A DNA stretch of 64,000 bases from Amycolatopsis sp. GM8 (GTDB lineage Bacteria; Actinomycetota; Actinomycetes; Mycobacteriales; Pseudonocardiaceae), in contig NZ_JAJKFK010000002.1 in assembly GCF_021653975.1 (NCBI RefSeq), positions 124,001 through 188,000 of the forward strand, in the 5' to 3' direction. The translations under genes and the position numbers were made by a program. Below the pieces are notes generated by a model. It was not told the DNA's origin. It was given only the letters and a program-made list of their open reading frames with translations, and did not search any database. Shown here one piece after another: positions 32,717-41,341 of the stretch (position 1 is the stretch's first letter; each line of letters starts with the position of its first letter).

Positions 32717-34402
32717 ATGGCAGATGACGACATCTGGGACGTCGACGCCGACGTCGTAGTGGTCGGCTCGGGCGCGGCCGGGTTCGCCGCCGCCTTCGCG
32801 GCCCGGCACGAGGGTGCTTCGGTCGTGATGGTGGAGAAGGCCGGGTTCCTCGGCGGCACCACCGCGAAGTCCGGCGCGTACTTCTGGATCCCGAACAACC
32901 ACCTGCTGCGCGAGCGTGGCCTCGTCGACGACCGGGATCAGGCGCTCCGGCTGCTGGCCCGGCTGTCCTATCCACAGTCGTACGTACCGGAAGACGAGCG
33001 GCTGGGCCTGAGCCGGCTCGAATACGACCTATTGGCCGCCTTCTTCGACAACGCGGCCCCGGCGCTGCAGGCGATGACCGACTGCGGGGCCTTCAAGCCC
33101 GGCCTCGACATGGCCATGCCGGACTACTGCGCCGACCTGCCCGAGGACACCGTCCCCTATGGCCGGCACATCTTCCCGGACGGCTGGCGGTCGCAGCAGG
33201 ACATCATCGCCGGCCTCGGCGTCACCGACGGCAGCACCCGCGGCGAGTTCATGATCGCCGAATTCGAGCGCCAGGCCCGGTTGCTCGACATCGATATCCG
33301 CACCAGTCACGAGGCCGTCCGGCTGATCACCGACGACTCGGACGACTCCGACGACGGCGGCGTGCGCGTCGTCGGGCTCGAACTGCACCATCGCACGCGC
33401 ACCGTGCTGGCCCGCGCCCGCAAGGCGGTGGTGTTCGCGTCCGGCGGGTTCGCGCACAACGCGGACATGCGGCGCCAGTTCCTGCGCGGGCCTGTCTTCG
33501 GTGGCTGCGCGGCCGAGTCGGCGACCGGGGACTTCGTCACGATCGCCGGAGAGGTCGGCGCGCAGCTCGGCAACATGAGCCACGCGTGGTGGTCGCAGAT
33601 CGCGCTCGAGATGGCCCTGGCGCAGCCGTCCACCATCCGCGACGTCTTCATGCCCTTCGGCGACAGCATGGTGCTGGTCAACCGCTTCGGCAAGCGTGTC
33701 GTCAACGAGAAGATGGTCTACAACGAGCGCTCGCAGGTGCACTTCGAGTGGGACGCGACGCACCGCGAGTACTCGAACCTGTTGCTGTTCCAGGTTTACG
33801 ACGACGCGGTCGCGAACAACGACTTCGACAACCCGTACCGCGTGCCGGTGCCGATGCCCGGCGAATCGGTGGGTTACGTGCTCTCCGGTGACACCATCGA
33901 GGAACTCGCCGCCGCTCTGGACGCCAGGCTCGCCGAGCTGTCCGATCGCACCGGCGGGGTCCGGCTCGACGACGGTTTCGCCGCGCGGCTGCGGGCGACG
34001 ATCACCCGTTTCGACAGGCTCGCCGAGTCCGATGTGGACGAAGACTTCGGCCGGGGCGAGTCACCGATCCAGCGGGCGTGGATCGGGCCGCCGCGCCATC
34101 ACGGCATGGCGAACCCGACGATGCACCCGTTCGCGGGCACCGGTCCGTACCACGCGATCATCCTGGGCGCCGGGATGCTCGACACCAAGGGCGGTCCGCG
34201 CATCGACGCGCAGGGCCGCGTCCTCGATGTGCGTGGCGAGCCCATTCGCGGCCTGTACGGGGCGGGCAACTGCGTCGCCTCACCGGCCGCTCAGGCCTAC
34301 TGGTCGGCCGGCGCCACTCTCGGCGTCGCGCTCACGTTCGGCTACATCGCCGGACGCGGCGCGGCTGCCGAACAGGTCAGTGACTTCGACGGCGCGTTCT
34401 GA
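32717..34402 (+). CDS. FAD-dependent dehydrogenase, 3-ketosteroid-delta1-dehydrogenase/fumarate-reductase-like
   Basis: A 561-aa flavoprotein. The FAD loop VVVGSGAAGFAAAFAARHEG is at about 14-33, followed by VMVEKAGFLGGTTAKSGAYFWIPNN, the typical KstD/fumarate reductase signature. The C-terminal FAD contact is GLYGAGNCVASPAAQAYWSAGATLGVALTFGYIAG. It probably introduces a double bond into a ketone ring of a steroid-like substrate. Co-transcribed with the extradiol dioxygenase just upstream. The substrate could equally be a non-steroid enone. Confidence 0.85.
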   Translation: MADDDIWDVDADVVVVGSGAAGFAAAFAARHEGASVVMVEKAGFLGGTTAKSGAYFWIPNNHLLRERGLVDDRDQALRLLARLSYPQSYVPEDERLGLSRLEYDLLAAFFDNAAPALQAMTDCGAFKPGLDMAMPDYCADLPEDTVPYGRHIFPDGWRSQQDIIAGLGVTDGSTRGEFMIAEFERQARLLDIDIRTSHEAVRLITDDSDDSDDGGVRVVGLELHHRTRTVLARARKAVVFASGGFAHNADMRRQFLRGPVFGGCAAESATGDFVTIAGEVGAQLGNMSHAWWSQIALEMALAQPSTIRDVFMPFGDSMVLVNRFGKRVVNEKMVYNERSQVHFEWDATHREYSNLLLFQVYDDAVANNDFDNPYRVPVPMPGESVGYVLSGDTIEELAAALDARLAELSDRTGGVRLDDGFAARLRATITRFDRLAESDVDEDFGRGESPIQRAWIGPPRHHGMANPTMHPFAGTGPYHAIILGAGMLDTKGGPRIDAQGRVLDVRGEPIRGLYGAGNCVASPAAQAYWSAGATLGVALTFGYIAGRGAAAEQVSDFDGAF

Positions 34403-34411
34403 GGGGAAAAG

Positions 34412-34975
34412 TCAGAGCGTGAGCGCCCCGTCGAGCAGAGTGGCGGCGGCGGCCTTGGCCGCCCTCGCGCCGTGCCGGCCGCGATCCATCCGCGTCGATT
34501 GTGCGGCGCCGTCCCAGAGCAAATGCAGCTGACGTCCGAGGGTTGCCGGATCCGCGGCGCCGGCCTGCGACACGAGCGCCGTCAAGACCTCCCGCAGCCA
34601 CGCCCGGTACGCGTCGGCCGCCGCGTCCGCGCTCGGGGCATGGGCCTCGGCGGTCGCGTTGGCGAACGGGCAGCCCCGGTACTCGGGATCGCCGGCGAGC
34701 TTGATCTGGATGTCGAACACCGCGAGCAGTTGGTCGCGCGGCGAGCGACGGCGGTCGATCGCCCGCTCGACGCGCTCGCGCATCTCACGGTGGCGGACCG
34801 CCAGATAGGCGGCGATCAACGCGTCCTTGGAGCCGAAGGTGCTGTAGAGGGTCGCCTTGGCGACTCCGGCCTCGGCGATGACCCGATCGATCCCGACCGT
34901 GTGCACGCCCTCCCGGTAGAAGAGCTCGGTCGCGGCGGCCAGCAGCCGTTCATGCGGGGTCGCGGGGGCGGTCAC
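34412..34975 (-). CDS. TetR-family transcriptional regulator
   Basis: A 187-aa repressor: helix-turn-helix VHTVGIDRVIAEAGVAKATLYSTFGSKDALIAAYLA at about 24-58, then a TetR_C-type domain with YRGCPFANATAEA. The GTG start overlaps the stop of the upstream exporter gene in GTGA, so it is the second gene of that unit. Its operators are probably the two CAGAC/GTCTG palindromes flanking the exporter promoter, giving autoregulation. Confidence 0.87.
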   Translation of the reverse strand: MTAPATPHERLLAAATELFYREGVHTVGIDRVIAEAGVAKATLYSTFGSKDALIAAYLAVRHREMRERVERAIDRRRSPRDQLLAVFDIQIKLAGDPEYRGCPFANATAEAHAPSADAAADAYRAWLREVLTALVSQAGAADPATLGRQLHLLWDGAAQSTRMDRGRHGARAAKAAAATLLDGALTL

Positions 34976-36153
34976 GGATGCACCCTAACGCCGGCTCGCA
35001 GCGTCGCGCCGAGAGCGATCGAGCTGAGGACGGCGAGCGCGATGGCCAGTTCGACGGTGACCGCGGTCAGCGAGGCGCCAGCGCTCAGCAGCGCTCCCGG
35101 GATGACCGCGGTCCCCAAGCCGCCGTAGGCGACCACGAACACCGCGGACAGCAGAGCCGGCCGCTCGTCGTCGGTCGCGAGCGGCGCCAGGCTGCGGATC
35201 GGCCCCTGGAACCCCGCGCCGAAGCCGATGCCGGCGACCGCGCTGGCCACCAGATAGAGCCCGGCGCTGCCGAGTTCGATCGCCACGATGGTCGCGCCGA
35301 GGCCGGCGAGCGTGCTCACCGCGCCCGTGATCGTGAGCGCGCGACCGGAGGCGCCCCGCACTACGACCGTGGTGAGCGTGCCGGACCACAGGAGGACGAA
35401 GATCGGCAGCGCCGTCGGCCAGACGGCGCCGCTGCCCGACAGGGTCGTGTACAGAGCCGGACTGAGCGCGGCATAGAAGCCCGAGAGCGCCCACACCGCG
35501 AACACGACGGGCGCGGTGGCGAGGAACACCGCACGCGCGTTGGCGGGGATCGCGACCCGAACCCTGGGCCGCAGCGCGTCCTGTGAGGCCTGCCGCGTGC
35601 CGGCGGGGATGAGCCGCAGGACGATCAGGGCCTGCCCGGCCAGGACGGCGGCGAGGATCAGGTAGATGGTGTGCGTCGGGCCGGGAAGGAACTGGACGAC
35701 GAGCCCGCTCAGCAGCGCGCCCAGTCCGCTGCCCGTCCCGGGCGAGGCCGCGCTCGCGATCGCTCCCCGCTCCGCGTCGGCTTCGATCATCGTCGCCGAC
35801 AGCACGCCGAATGCGGCGCCGGAGGCGAGCCCCTGCACGACCCGGCCGACCACGATGAGCGTGAACGAGCCGGCGACGGCGAACAGCAGCAGGGCGATGA
35901 TCTGCGCGCAGATCGCCGTGAACAACACCGGCCGGCGCCCGAACACGTCCGGCAGTTGGCTGAGCCACAGGAGCCCGGCGAGTACGGCCACCGCGTAGGT
36001 CGCGAACGCGATCGTGCCGGTCAGCGGGCTCGTGTGCCAGGTGGCCGCATAGCGCTGGTAGAGCGGGCTGCTGGCATTGGCCGCGGCGAGGAACGCGACG
36101 ACCACCGAGCTGGTGAGAGCCAGGGTGGCCAGGCGCCTGCTCGGCGCGACCAT
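34972..36153 (-). CDS. MFS transporter
   Basis: A membrane transporter of 393 aa with 12 predicted helices. The helix 2-3 loop reads LSQLPDVFGRRPVLF, the major facilitator motif. Helix 5 region has the glycine-rich SPGTGSGLGALLSGL. ATG at 36153 is preferred because an ATG at 36171 would put codons across an operator palindrome (36154-36167). Likely an efflux pump controlled by the TetR protein encoded just after it. Substrate unknown. Confidence 0.86.
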   Translation of the reverse strand: MVAPSRRLATLALTSSVVVAFLAAANASSPLYQRYAATWHTSPLTGTIAFATYAVAVLAGLLWLSQLPDVFGRRPVLFTAICAQIIALLLFAVAGSFTLIVVGRVVQGLASGAAFGVLSATMIEADAERGAIASAASPGTGSGLGALLSGLVVQFLPGPTHTIYLILAAVLAGQALIVLRLIPAGTRQASQDALRPRVRVAIPANARAVFLATAPVVFAVWALSGFYAALSPALYTTLSGSGAVWPTALPIFVLLWSGTLTTVVVRGASGRALTITGAVSTLAGLGATIVAIELGSAGLYLVASAVAGIGFGAGFQGPIRSLAPLATDDERPALLSAVFVVAYGGLGTAVIPGALLSAGASLTAVTVELAIALAVLSSIALGATLRAGVRVHP

Positions 36154-36218
36154 ACAGACCTGTCTGTCCATTCCTCGGACATTAACAGTATCGTTGCGAC
36201 CTGAACAGACAGGTCTGT
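36154..36218. promoter_or_regulatory. Paired TetR operators between exporter and nitroreductase
   Basis: ACAGACCTGTCTGT at 36154-36167 and its exact reverse complement ACAGACAGGTCTGT at 36205-36218 lie 51 bp apart (centre to centre). Each is itself a palindrome with CAGAC/GTCTG arms. They flank the promoter region between the MFS gene and the divergent nitroreductase, so the TetR protein encoded in the exporter unit could control both directions. Confidence 0.75.
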
Positions 36219-36256
36219 CTGATCAACGCCCACTGATTCCGACGGGGAGCAAAGCA

Positions 36257-36937
36257 GTGCCCGACAGCAGCCCGACGTCCTCGGCTCTCGGCCTCACCGC
36301 CGACCAGGTACTCACCACCACGCGCGCGGTTCGCAGACGTCTCGACCTGACCCGGCCCGTTCCGCGTGAGCTGATCCAGGAAGCCGTGACAGTCGCCACC
36401 CAGGCTCCGTCCGGCCGTAACCAGCAGCAATGGGACTTCGTTTTCGTCGAAGACGCCGCGACGAAGGTGGAAATGGCCAACCTCTGGCGCGCCGGGCTCG
36501 CGCATGGCAGTCCCGACGAGCACCACGGCCTGCCACTCCCCACCAGGGGCAGCTTCGCCTCTGCGGAGTGGGGGAGGATCCGGGGCAGCCTCGGCTACCT
36601 GGTCGAGCATCTGCACGAGGTGCCAGTGCTGATGATCCCCGTGGTGCGGGTCGCCAGCCGCGCGGAACTCCGCACGGTGCACGGGCAGGCGCACAACTGG
36701 GGCTCGGTGCTTCCCGCGACCTGGAGCTTCATGCTCGCCGCGCGGCAACGCGGTCTCGGCACGTGCTGGACCATCGGTCACCTCGCCTATGAACGCGAGA
36801 TGGCCGACCTGCTCGGCCTCCCGTTCGACACCACCGTCCAGGTGGCGCTGACCCCCGTCGCCTACACGATCGGCACCGACTTCAAACCGGCCCAGCGGGC
36901 CGACAGCAGGACGTTCACGCACTGGAACCGTTGGTAG
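36257..36937 (+). CDS. Nitroreductase-family flavoprotein
   Basis: A 226-aa FMN protein. The N-terminal RAVRRRLDLTRPVPRELIQEAVTVATQAPSGRNQQQW is the FMN phosphate-binding segment (Arg cluster and APSGRNQQ). The GLGTCWTIGHL loop near 165 and a late GTDFKPAQR complete the fold. It reduces nitro groups or quinones with NAD(P)H. GTG at 36257 follows GGGGAG by eight bases. The TetR operator at 36205-36218 lies 38 bp upstream, so it may be induced together with the divergent exporter. Confidence 0.86.
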   Translation: MPDSSPTSSALGLTADQVLTTTRAVRRRLDLTRPVPRELIQEAVTVATQAPSGRNQQQWDFVFVEDAATKVEMANLWRAGLAHGSPDEHHGLPLPTRGSFASAEWGRIRGSLGYLVEHLHEVPVLMIPVVRVASRAELRTVHGQAHNWGSVLPATWSFMLAARQRGLGTCWTIGHLAYEREMADLLGLPFDTTVQVALTPVAYTIGTDFKPAQRADSRTFTHWNRW

Positions 36938-36946
36938 AGGCGGTGA

Positions 36947-37357
36947 TCAGAGCGTGAGGCGGCCGGGGTGGGCCAGCTCGGCGGTGGTGATGTGCACCCG
37001 GGCCGTGAAGCCCGGGTGCTCCCCCACCAGCGCCGTCACCTCGGCGCTGTCGGCCGGTTTGCCGGTCGTGCGAACGGCATGCGCGACCGCCCAGGTCCGG
37101 GATTCCCCGGCGAGCCGGCGACGTTCCGGATCGCCGTAGTACCGGCGTTCGAGCTCGGCGAGGTCCCCGTCGTAGCGCCATGCCGAGACGAACTCGTTCT
37201 GCTCGTGGAGCGCGAACGCACACAACAGCGCGAACCCGGTCCGTTCCCGGATGGGCACGATTTGGTGCCACCAAACGAGGAAATCGTCCATCGAGTCCGG
37301 TTTGAGTTCGTAGCGGCGGAACTGCACTCGCGGCATCCGGGGATCAGCTCCGTTCAC
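36947..37357 (-). CDS. NIPSNAP-like small protein
   Basis: A 136-aa protein whose core, MPRVQFRRYELKPDSMDDFLVWWHQIVPIRERTGF, followed by FVSAWRYDGDLAELERRYY, matches the ferredoxin-like NIPSNAP domain (R-x-Y-x-L-x-P). Such proteins are often encoded next to degradative dehydrogenases, and their role is undefined. GTG at 37357 overlaps the aldehyde dehydrogenase stop in GTGA; the ATG at 37336 is an alternative start. Convergent with the nitroreductase gene, 9 bp apart. Confidence 0.72.
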   Translation of the reverse strand: MNGADPRMPRVQFRRYELKPDSMDDFLVWWHQIVPIRERTGFALLCAFALHEQNEFVSAWRYDGDLAELERRYYGDPERRRLAGESRTWAVAHAVRTTGKPADSAEVTALVGEHPGFTARVHITTAELAHPGRLTL

Positions 37358-38850
37358 GACAGTTCGACGACCACACTCTTCGACTCGGTGTAGGCGTCGA
37401 GCACCTCGGTGCCGTGCTCGCGCCCGATGCCGGACTGCTTGTGGCCGCCGAACGGCAGCGGGCCGGCGCTCATCTGGCTGCCGCGGTTGATCCAGACTGA
37501 GCCGGCGTCGAGGCGCGCCGCGGCGCGATGCGCCGTGCCGATGTCGCGGGTCCACACCGAGGCGGCCAGCCCGAAGATGGTGTCGTTGCCGAGTCGCACC
37601 ACCTCGTCCAGCTCGGTGAACGGCATGATCATCGAGACCGGCCCGAAGATCTCCTCCTGCGCGACACGGGACTTGTTGTCCAGCCCGTCGATCAGCGTCG
37701 GCGCGACGTACAGGCCGCCGCCGTCGATCGGCTCGGCGCCGGTCACCAGCGTGCCGCCGGCGTCGGTCGCCAGCTCGATGTAGTTCGTGACGCGCTCGAA
37801 GTGCCCGCGGAAGGCGAGCGGCCCCATCTTGGTCCCGGGGTGGAACGGGTCGCCGAGACCTGCCTTGTACGGCTCGGTCGCCTGGGCCAGCAGTTCGACG
37901 AACTTGTCCCGGACCGGTTCCTGGACGAAGATTCGCGACCCGGCGACGCACGCCTGACCGGAGCCCGCGCAGAAGGCCAGCGCGCAGATCTCGGCCGCCT
38001 TCTCCAGGTCGGCGTCCGCGAACACGATGTACGGCGTCTTCCCGCCCAGTTCCAGCGTGACCCGCTTGAGGTTGCTCGCCGACGTCGCCAGGATGTGCTT
38101 GCCGGTGGCGGTCGATCCGGTGAAGGCGACCTTGTTCACGCCGTCATGGGACATCAGCCGCTCGCCGGTGACCTTGCCGTCGCCGGTGATGACGTTGACG
38201 ACTCCCGCGGGCAGGTCGGTCTGGCGCAACAGGTCCGCGAAGCGCAGCGTGCTCAGCGAGGTGTGCTCGGAGGGCTTGCACACAACCGTGTTGCCGGTCG
38301 CGAGCGCGGGCGCGAGCTTGTACGACATCTGCAGCAGCGGGCCGTTCCACCCGGCGATGGCGCCGGCGACACCGAGCGGCTGGCGCAGCGTGTACTGCAG
38401 CTGCGTGCTCGGTGCCGGCGCGGTCTGGCCGTAGAGCTTCGTCGGCCAGCCGGCGTGGTTGCGGAACACCTCGACGCAGTGGTTGATCATCCACTGGGTC
38501 TGCGTGTACGCGCTGCCCATCTCGAGTGACTCGAGGGCGGCCAGCTCGTCGACGTTCGCCTCGATGATGTCCGCGACCTGCAGCAGCAGCTGGGTGCGCC
38601 GGTAGGGCGCGATACCGGCCCAAGCGGGATCCTCGAACGCGCGCCGCGCGGCGGCCACGGCGGCGTCGACGTCGTCGGCCCCGGCGAAGCTGATCGTGGC
38701 GATCGGCTGCTCGGTGACCGGGTCGATGGTCTCGAAGGTCTGCCCGCTGCGCGCGGCGACCTCGGTGCCGCCGATGTAGAGGCCCTTGGTGCCGGTGAGA
38801 AAGTCCGGTCGCGGGCGGGCGTCGGCACGGACGAGCAGCGGTTCGATCAT
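37354..38850 (-). CDS. NAD(P)-dependent aldehyde dehydrogenase
   Basis: A 498-aa class-3-fold aldehyde dehydrogenase that oxidises an aldehyde to the acid. Catalytic Cys301 lies in GSGQACVAGSR, the general base Glu267 in LELGGKTP, and the cofactor loop is FTGSTATGK at 243-251. ATG at 38850 has GGAGG five bases before it; an ATG at 38862 has none. Divergent from the amidohydrolase gene across a 195-bp region containing a candidate IclR site, and coupled to a NIPSNAP-like gene. Confidence 0.92.
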   Translation of the reverse strand: MIEPLLVRADARPRPDFLTGTKGLYIGGTEVAARSGQTFETIDPVTEQPIATISFAGADDVDAAVAAARRAFEDPAWAGIAPYRRTQLLLQVADIIEANVDELAALESLEMGSAYTQTQWMINHCVEVFRNHAGWPTKLYGQTAPAPSTQLQYTLRQPLGVAGAIAGWNGPLLQMSYKLAPALATGNTVVCKPSEHTSLSTLRFADLLRQTDLPAGVVNVITGDGKVTGERLMSHDGVNKVAFTGSTATGKHILATSASNLKRVTLELGGKTPYIVFADADLEKAAEICALAFCAGSGQACVAGSRIFVQEPVRDKFVELLAQATEPYKAGLGDPFHPGTKMGPLAFRGHFERVTNYIELATDAGGTLVTGAEPIDGGGLYVAPTLIDGLDNKSRVAQEEIFGPVSMIMPFTELDEVVRLGNDTIFGLAASVWTRDIGTAHRAAARLDAGSVWINRGSQMSAGPLPFGGHKQSGIGREHGTEVLDAYTESKSVVVELS

Positions 38851-38916
38851 GTGGTCCTCCATCAGGGCGCGGTCGGGTTCGACTCAACAACAGTGCTCGA
38901 CCGGCGGCCATCGGGG

Positions 38917-38970
38917 CATACCACCTGATGGGATGGTCGTCCGCGCGTCACCCGTCCCGTTGACCGGGAT
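38917..38970 (+). promoter_or_regulatory. Candidate IclR-regulon motif, copy 1 (two elements)
   Basis: CATACCACCTGATGGGATG (38917-38935) shares CATACCA and the GGGATG end with motifs at 48611-48629 and 53462-53480 in the same orientation to the gene downstream. A second element, TGACCGGGAT (38961-38970), matches the core of the 53462 copy exactly and lies in a TCCCG/CGGGA inverted repeat. Situated between the divergent aldehyde dehydrogenase and amidohydrolase genes. Confidence 0.4.
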
Positions 38971-39045
38971 CAGCGGCGATCCGGGCCGCCACGGATCACA
39001 AATAATGTGCCGAGCACACATCTCAAGGCGGAGGTTGAGTGGCCC

Positions 39046-40281
39046 ATGGCTGACCAGGACAAATCATCCGATCGGATCGTCGTCATCTCGGCGGACACCC
39101 ACGGTGGCGCCGAACTTCGCGAGTACAAGGAGTACCTGCCGAAGGCGTGGCACGAGCAGTTCGACGCCTGGGCCGAGGCCTACGAGTCGCCCTGGGACGA
39201 TCTGGTCAACGACACCAAGTTCAAGAACTGGGACAGCGACCTGCGGATCAAGCATCTCGAGGCCGACGGGATCGCCGCCGAAGTGCTGATCCCGAACACC
39301 ATTCCGCCGTTCTTCCCGACCATCCAGAACATCGTCAGCCTGCCCACGACGCGCGAGGAGTACGAGCGCCGGATGGCCGGGCTGCGGGCGCACAACCGGT
39401 GGGCCGAGGCGTTCTGCAAGAAGCAGCCCGGACGCCGCCGCGCGTTGTTCCAGATCTTCCCCAACGACGTCGACGACGCCATCGCCGAGGTCGAGTGGGC
39501 CGTCGGGACCGGGGTCGCCGCGGGCATCCTGATGCCGGGCATCCCGCCGAACCACCCGGCCGGGGCGCTGTACGACTCGCGGCTGGACCCGCTGTGGGAA
39601 CGGTGCGCGGCGCTGGACATCCCGGTGTGCCAGCACGAGGGCACCGGCATCCCCGACTACCCGGACCACCCGGCGAGCGCCGGCATCTCGTCGTACGAGC
39701 AGAGCTACTTCGCGCAGCGCAGCCTGTGGACGCTGATCCTCGGCGGCGTTTTCGAGCGTCACCCCGGCCTGAGGTACACCTTCACCGAGCAGGGCGTGAA
39801 CTGGATCCCGCAGGCGCTCAACCGGTTGGACAACACGATCACCGCCGCGAAGAAGCGGCCGTGGGCCGACATGTTCTTCCGCGGCGCGTACGAGGCGCTC
39901 AGCATGACGGCGTGGGAGTACTGGAAGCGCAACTGCTACATCGCGCACCCGCTGCGGCCGGTCGAGGTCGAGGACTTCGCCGAACTCGGTATCGACCACA
40001 TCATGTGGGGCTCGGACTACCCGCACACCGACGCGACCTCGCCGTACTCGCGCGAGGCGATCCGGCTGACCCTGGCCGGGGTCGGCGAGGCGGATGCCCG
40101 CAAGCTGCTCGGCGGCAACGCGGCGAAGGTCTTCGGCTTCGACCTCGAAGCGCTGCGGCCGGTCGCCGAGCGGGTCGGGCCGACCCTCGACGAGGTTCGC
40201 AAGCCGTTGGCGCGCAAGGACTACCCGGACGCCGAGTGGTTCGAGATCCGGGCCGGGGTCCGCTCCACGATCCTCGGCTGA
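39046..40281 (+). CDS. Amidohydrolase-2 family metal-dependent hydrolase/decarboxylase
   Basis: A 411-aa TIM-barrel enzyme of the ACMSD/resorcylate decarboxylase group. The metal and catalytic positions are Asp17 and His19 in SADTHGG, His197 in CQHEG and Asp324 in WGSDYPH. The long helical insert near 30-130 is typical of the larger actinobacterial members found in steroid and aromatic catabolic operons. It may hydrolyse or decarboxylate a ring-cleavage product; substrate unknown. GGAGG lies 11 bases before the ATG. First gene of a three-gene plus-strand operon. Confidence 0.82.
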   Translation: MADQDKSSDRIVVISADTHGGAELREYKEYLPKAWHEQFDAWAEAYESPWDDLVNDTKFKNWDSDLRIKHLEADGIAAEVLIPNTIPPFFPTIQNIVSLPTTREEYERRMAGLRAHNRWAEAFCKKQPGRRRALFQIFPNDVDDAIAEVEWAVGTGVAAGILMPGIPPNHPAGALYDSRLDPLWERCAALDIPVCQHEGTGIPDYPDHPASAGISSYEQSYFAQRSLWTLILGGVFERHPGLRYTFTEQGVNWIPQALNRLDNTITAAKKRPWADMFFRGAYEALSMTAWEYWKRNCYIAHPLRPVEVEDFAELGIDHIMWGSDYPHTDATSPYSREAIRLTLAGVGEADARKLLGGNAAKVFGFDLEALRPVAERVGPTLDEVRKPLARKDYPDAEWFEIRAGVRSTILG

Positions 40282-40285
40282 GCTG

Positions 40286-41341
40286 ATGCGTCCCACGGTT
40301 GGTCTCGCCGTCCACACCGCCGGCGGCCCGGTGCTGCCCTGGTCGTTCGAGCGCCGCGACCCGCGTCCCCACGACGTCGCCGTCGCGATCACGTATTGCG
40401 GCGTCTGCTACAGCGACGTCGAAGCGGTCCGCGGCGCCCGGGAGCCGAACCTGCCGCTCGTGCCGGGCCACGAGTTCGTCGGCCGGGTCAGCGCCGTCGG
40501 CGACTTGGTCACAAGCTTCCGGGTCGGCGACTCGGTGGCGGTCGGCAACTGCGTCGACTCGTGCGGAGCGTGCGAGGAATGCCTCGCCGGCCAGCAGAAC
40601 CACTGCACCGACGGCGGTCCCACGCTGACCTACCTGGGCGTGGACCGGCACGACGGGCGGCGCACCCAGGGCGGTTGGAGCACCGAGTACGTCGCCGACG
40701 AGGCCTGGGTCTACCGGCTCCCGGACGGGCTCGACCCGGCACCGGCGGCGCCGCTGCTGTGTGCCGGGATCACGTCGTGGGAAGCGTTGCGGCACTGGGA
40801 GATCGGGCCGGGATCGACCATCGGGATCGTCGGTATCGGTGGGCTCGGGCACCTCGGTGTGAAGTTCGCGAAGGCACTCGGGGCGGAGGTCGTGGCGTTC
40901 ACGCTCACGCCGGAGAACGTCGCCGACATCAAGGCGCTGGGTGCCGACGACGTCGTCGTGTCGTCCGACCCCGATGCCCTCGCGGCACAGGCCCGCCGTT
41001 TCGACTTCATCCTCGACACGGCGTCCCGCGCGCACGATCTGTCGCCGTACCTGCGGGCCCTCCGGCTGCACGGCACGATGTGTCTGCTGGGCATCCCGCC
41101 GACCGTCGAGGTCGAGACCCGCGCGCTGCGGGTGGGGCGGCACAGCCTGGCCGGTTCGGGGACGGGCAGCCCGGCGCGGGTGCGGGAAATGCTCGACTTC
41201 TGCGCCGAGCACGGCATCGTCGCCGACGTCGACGTCCTGCCTTCGACTCAGCTCGCGACAGCACTGGACCGGCTGGAACGGGGCGATGTGAAGTACCGCC
41301 TCGTGCTCGATCTCGCCGACCTCACGGAGAGGGCATCATGA
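40286..41341 (+). CDS. Zinc-dependent alcohol dehydrogenase
   Basis: A 351-aa medium-chain dehydrogenase with the full zinc set: catalytic Cys in ITYCGVCYSDV and His in VPGHEFVGRV, and structural zinc cysteines in CGACEECLAGQQNHC. The Rossmann loop is GIGGLGHLG. It resembles the cinnamyl-alcohol/YahK type. It probably interconverts an aldehyde and alcohol of the pathway with NADP. The start lies four bases after the amidohydrolase stop and its own stop overlaps the next gene (ATGA). Confidence 0.88.
   Translation: MRPTVGLAVHTAGGPVLPWSFERRDPRPHDVAVAITYCGVCYSDVEAVRGAREPNLPLVPGHEFVGRVSAVGDLVTSFRVGDSVAVGNCVDSCGACEECLAGQQNHCTDGGPTLTYLGVDRHDGRRTQGGWSTEYVADEAWVYRLPDGLDPAPAAPLLCAGITSWEALRHWEIGPGSTIGIVGIGGLGHLGVKFAKALGAEVVAFTLTPENVADIKALGADDVVVSSDPDALAAQARRFDFILDTASRAHDLSPYLRALRLHGTMCLLGIPPTVEVETRALRVGRHSLAGSGTGSPARVREMLDFCAEHGIVADVDVLPSTQLATALDRLERGDVKYRLVLDLADLTERAS

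Noticed and set aside
40396-41337. Upstream extension of the ThDP enzyme through the alcohol dehydrogenase gene
   Set aside because: Arg-rich shadow; the ThDP enzyme starts at the ATG 41338 overlapping the previous stop.
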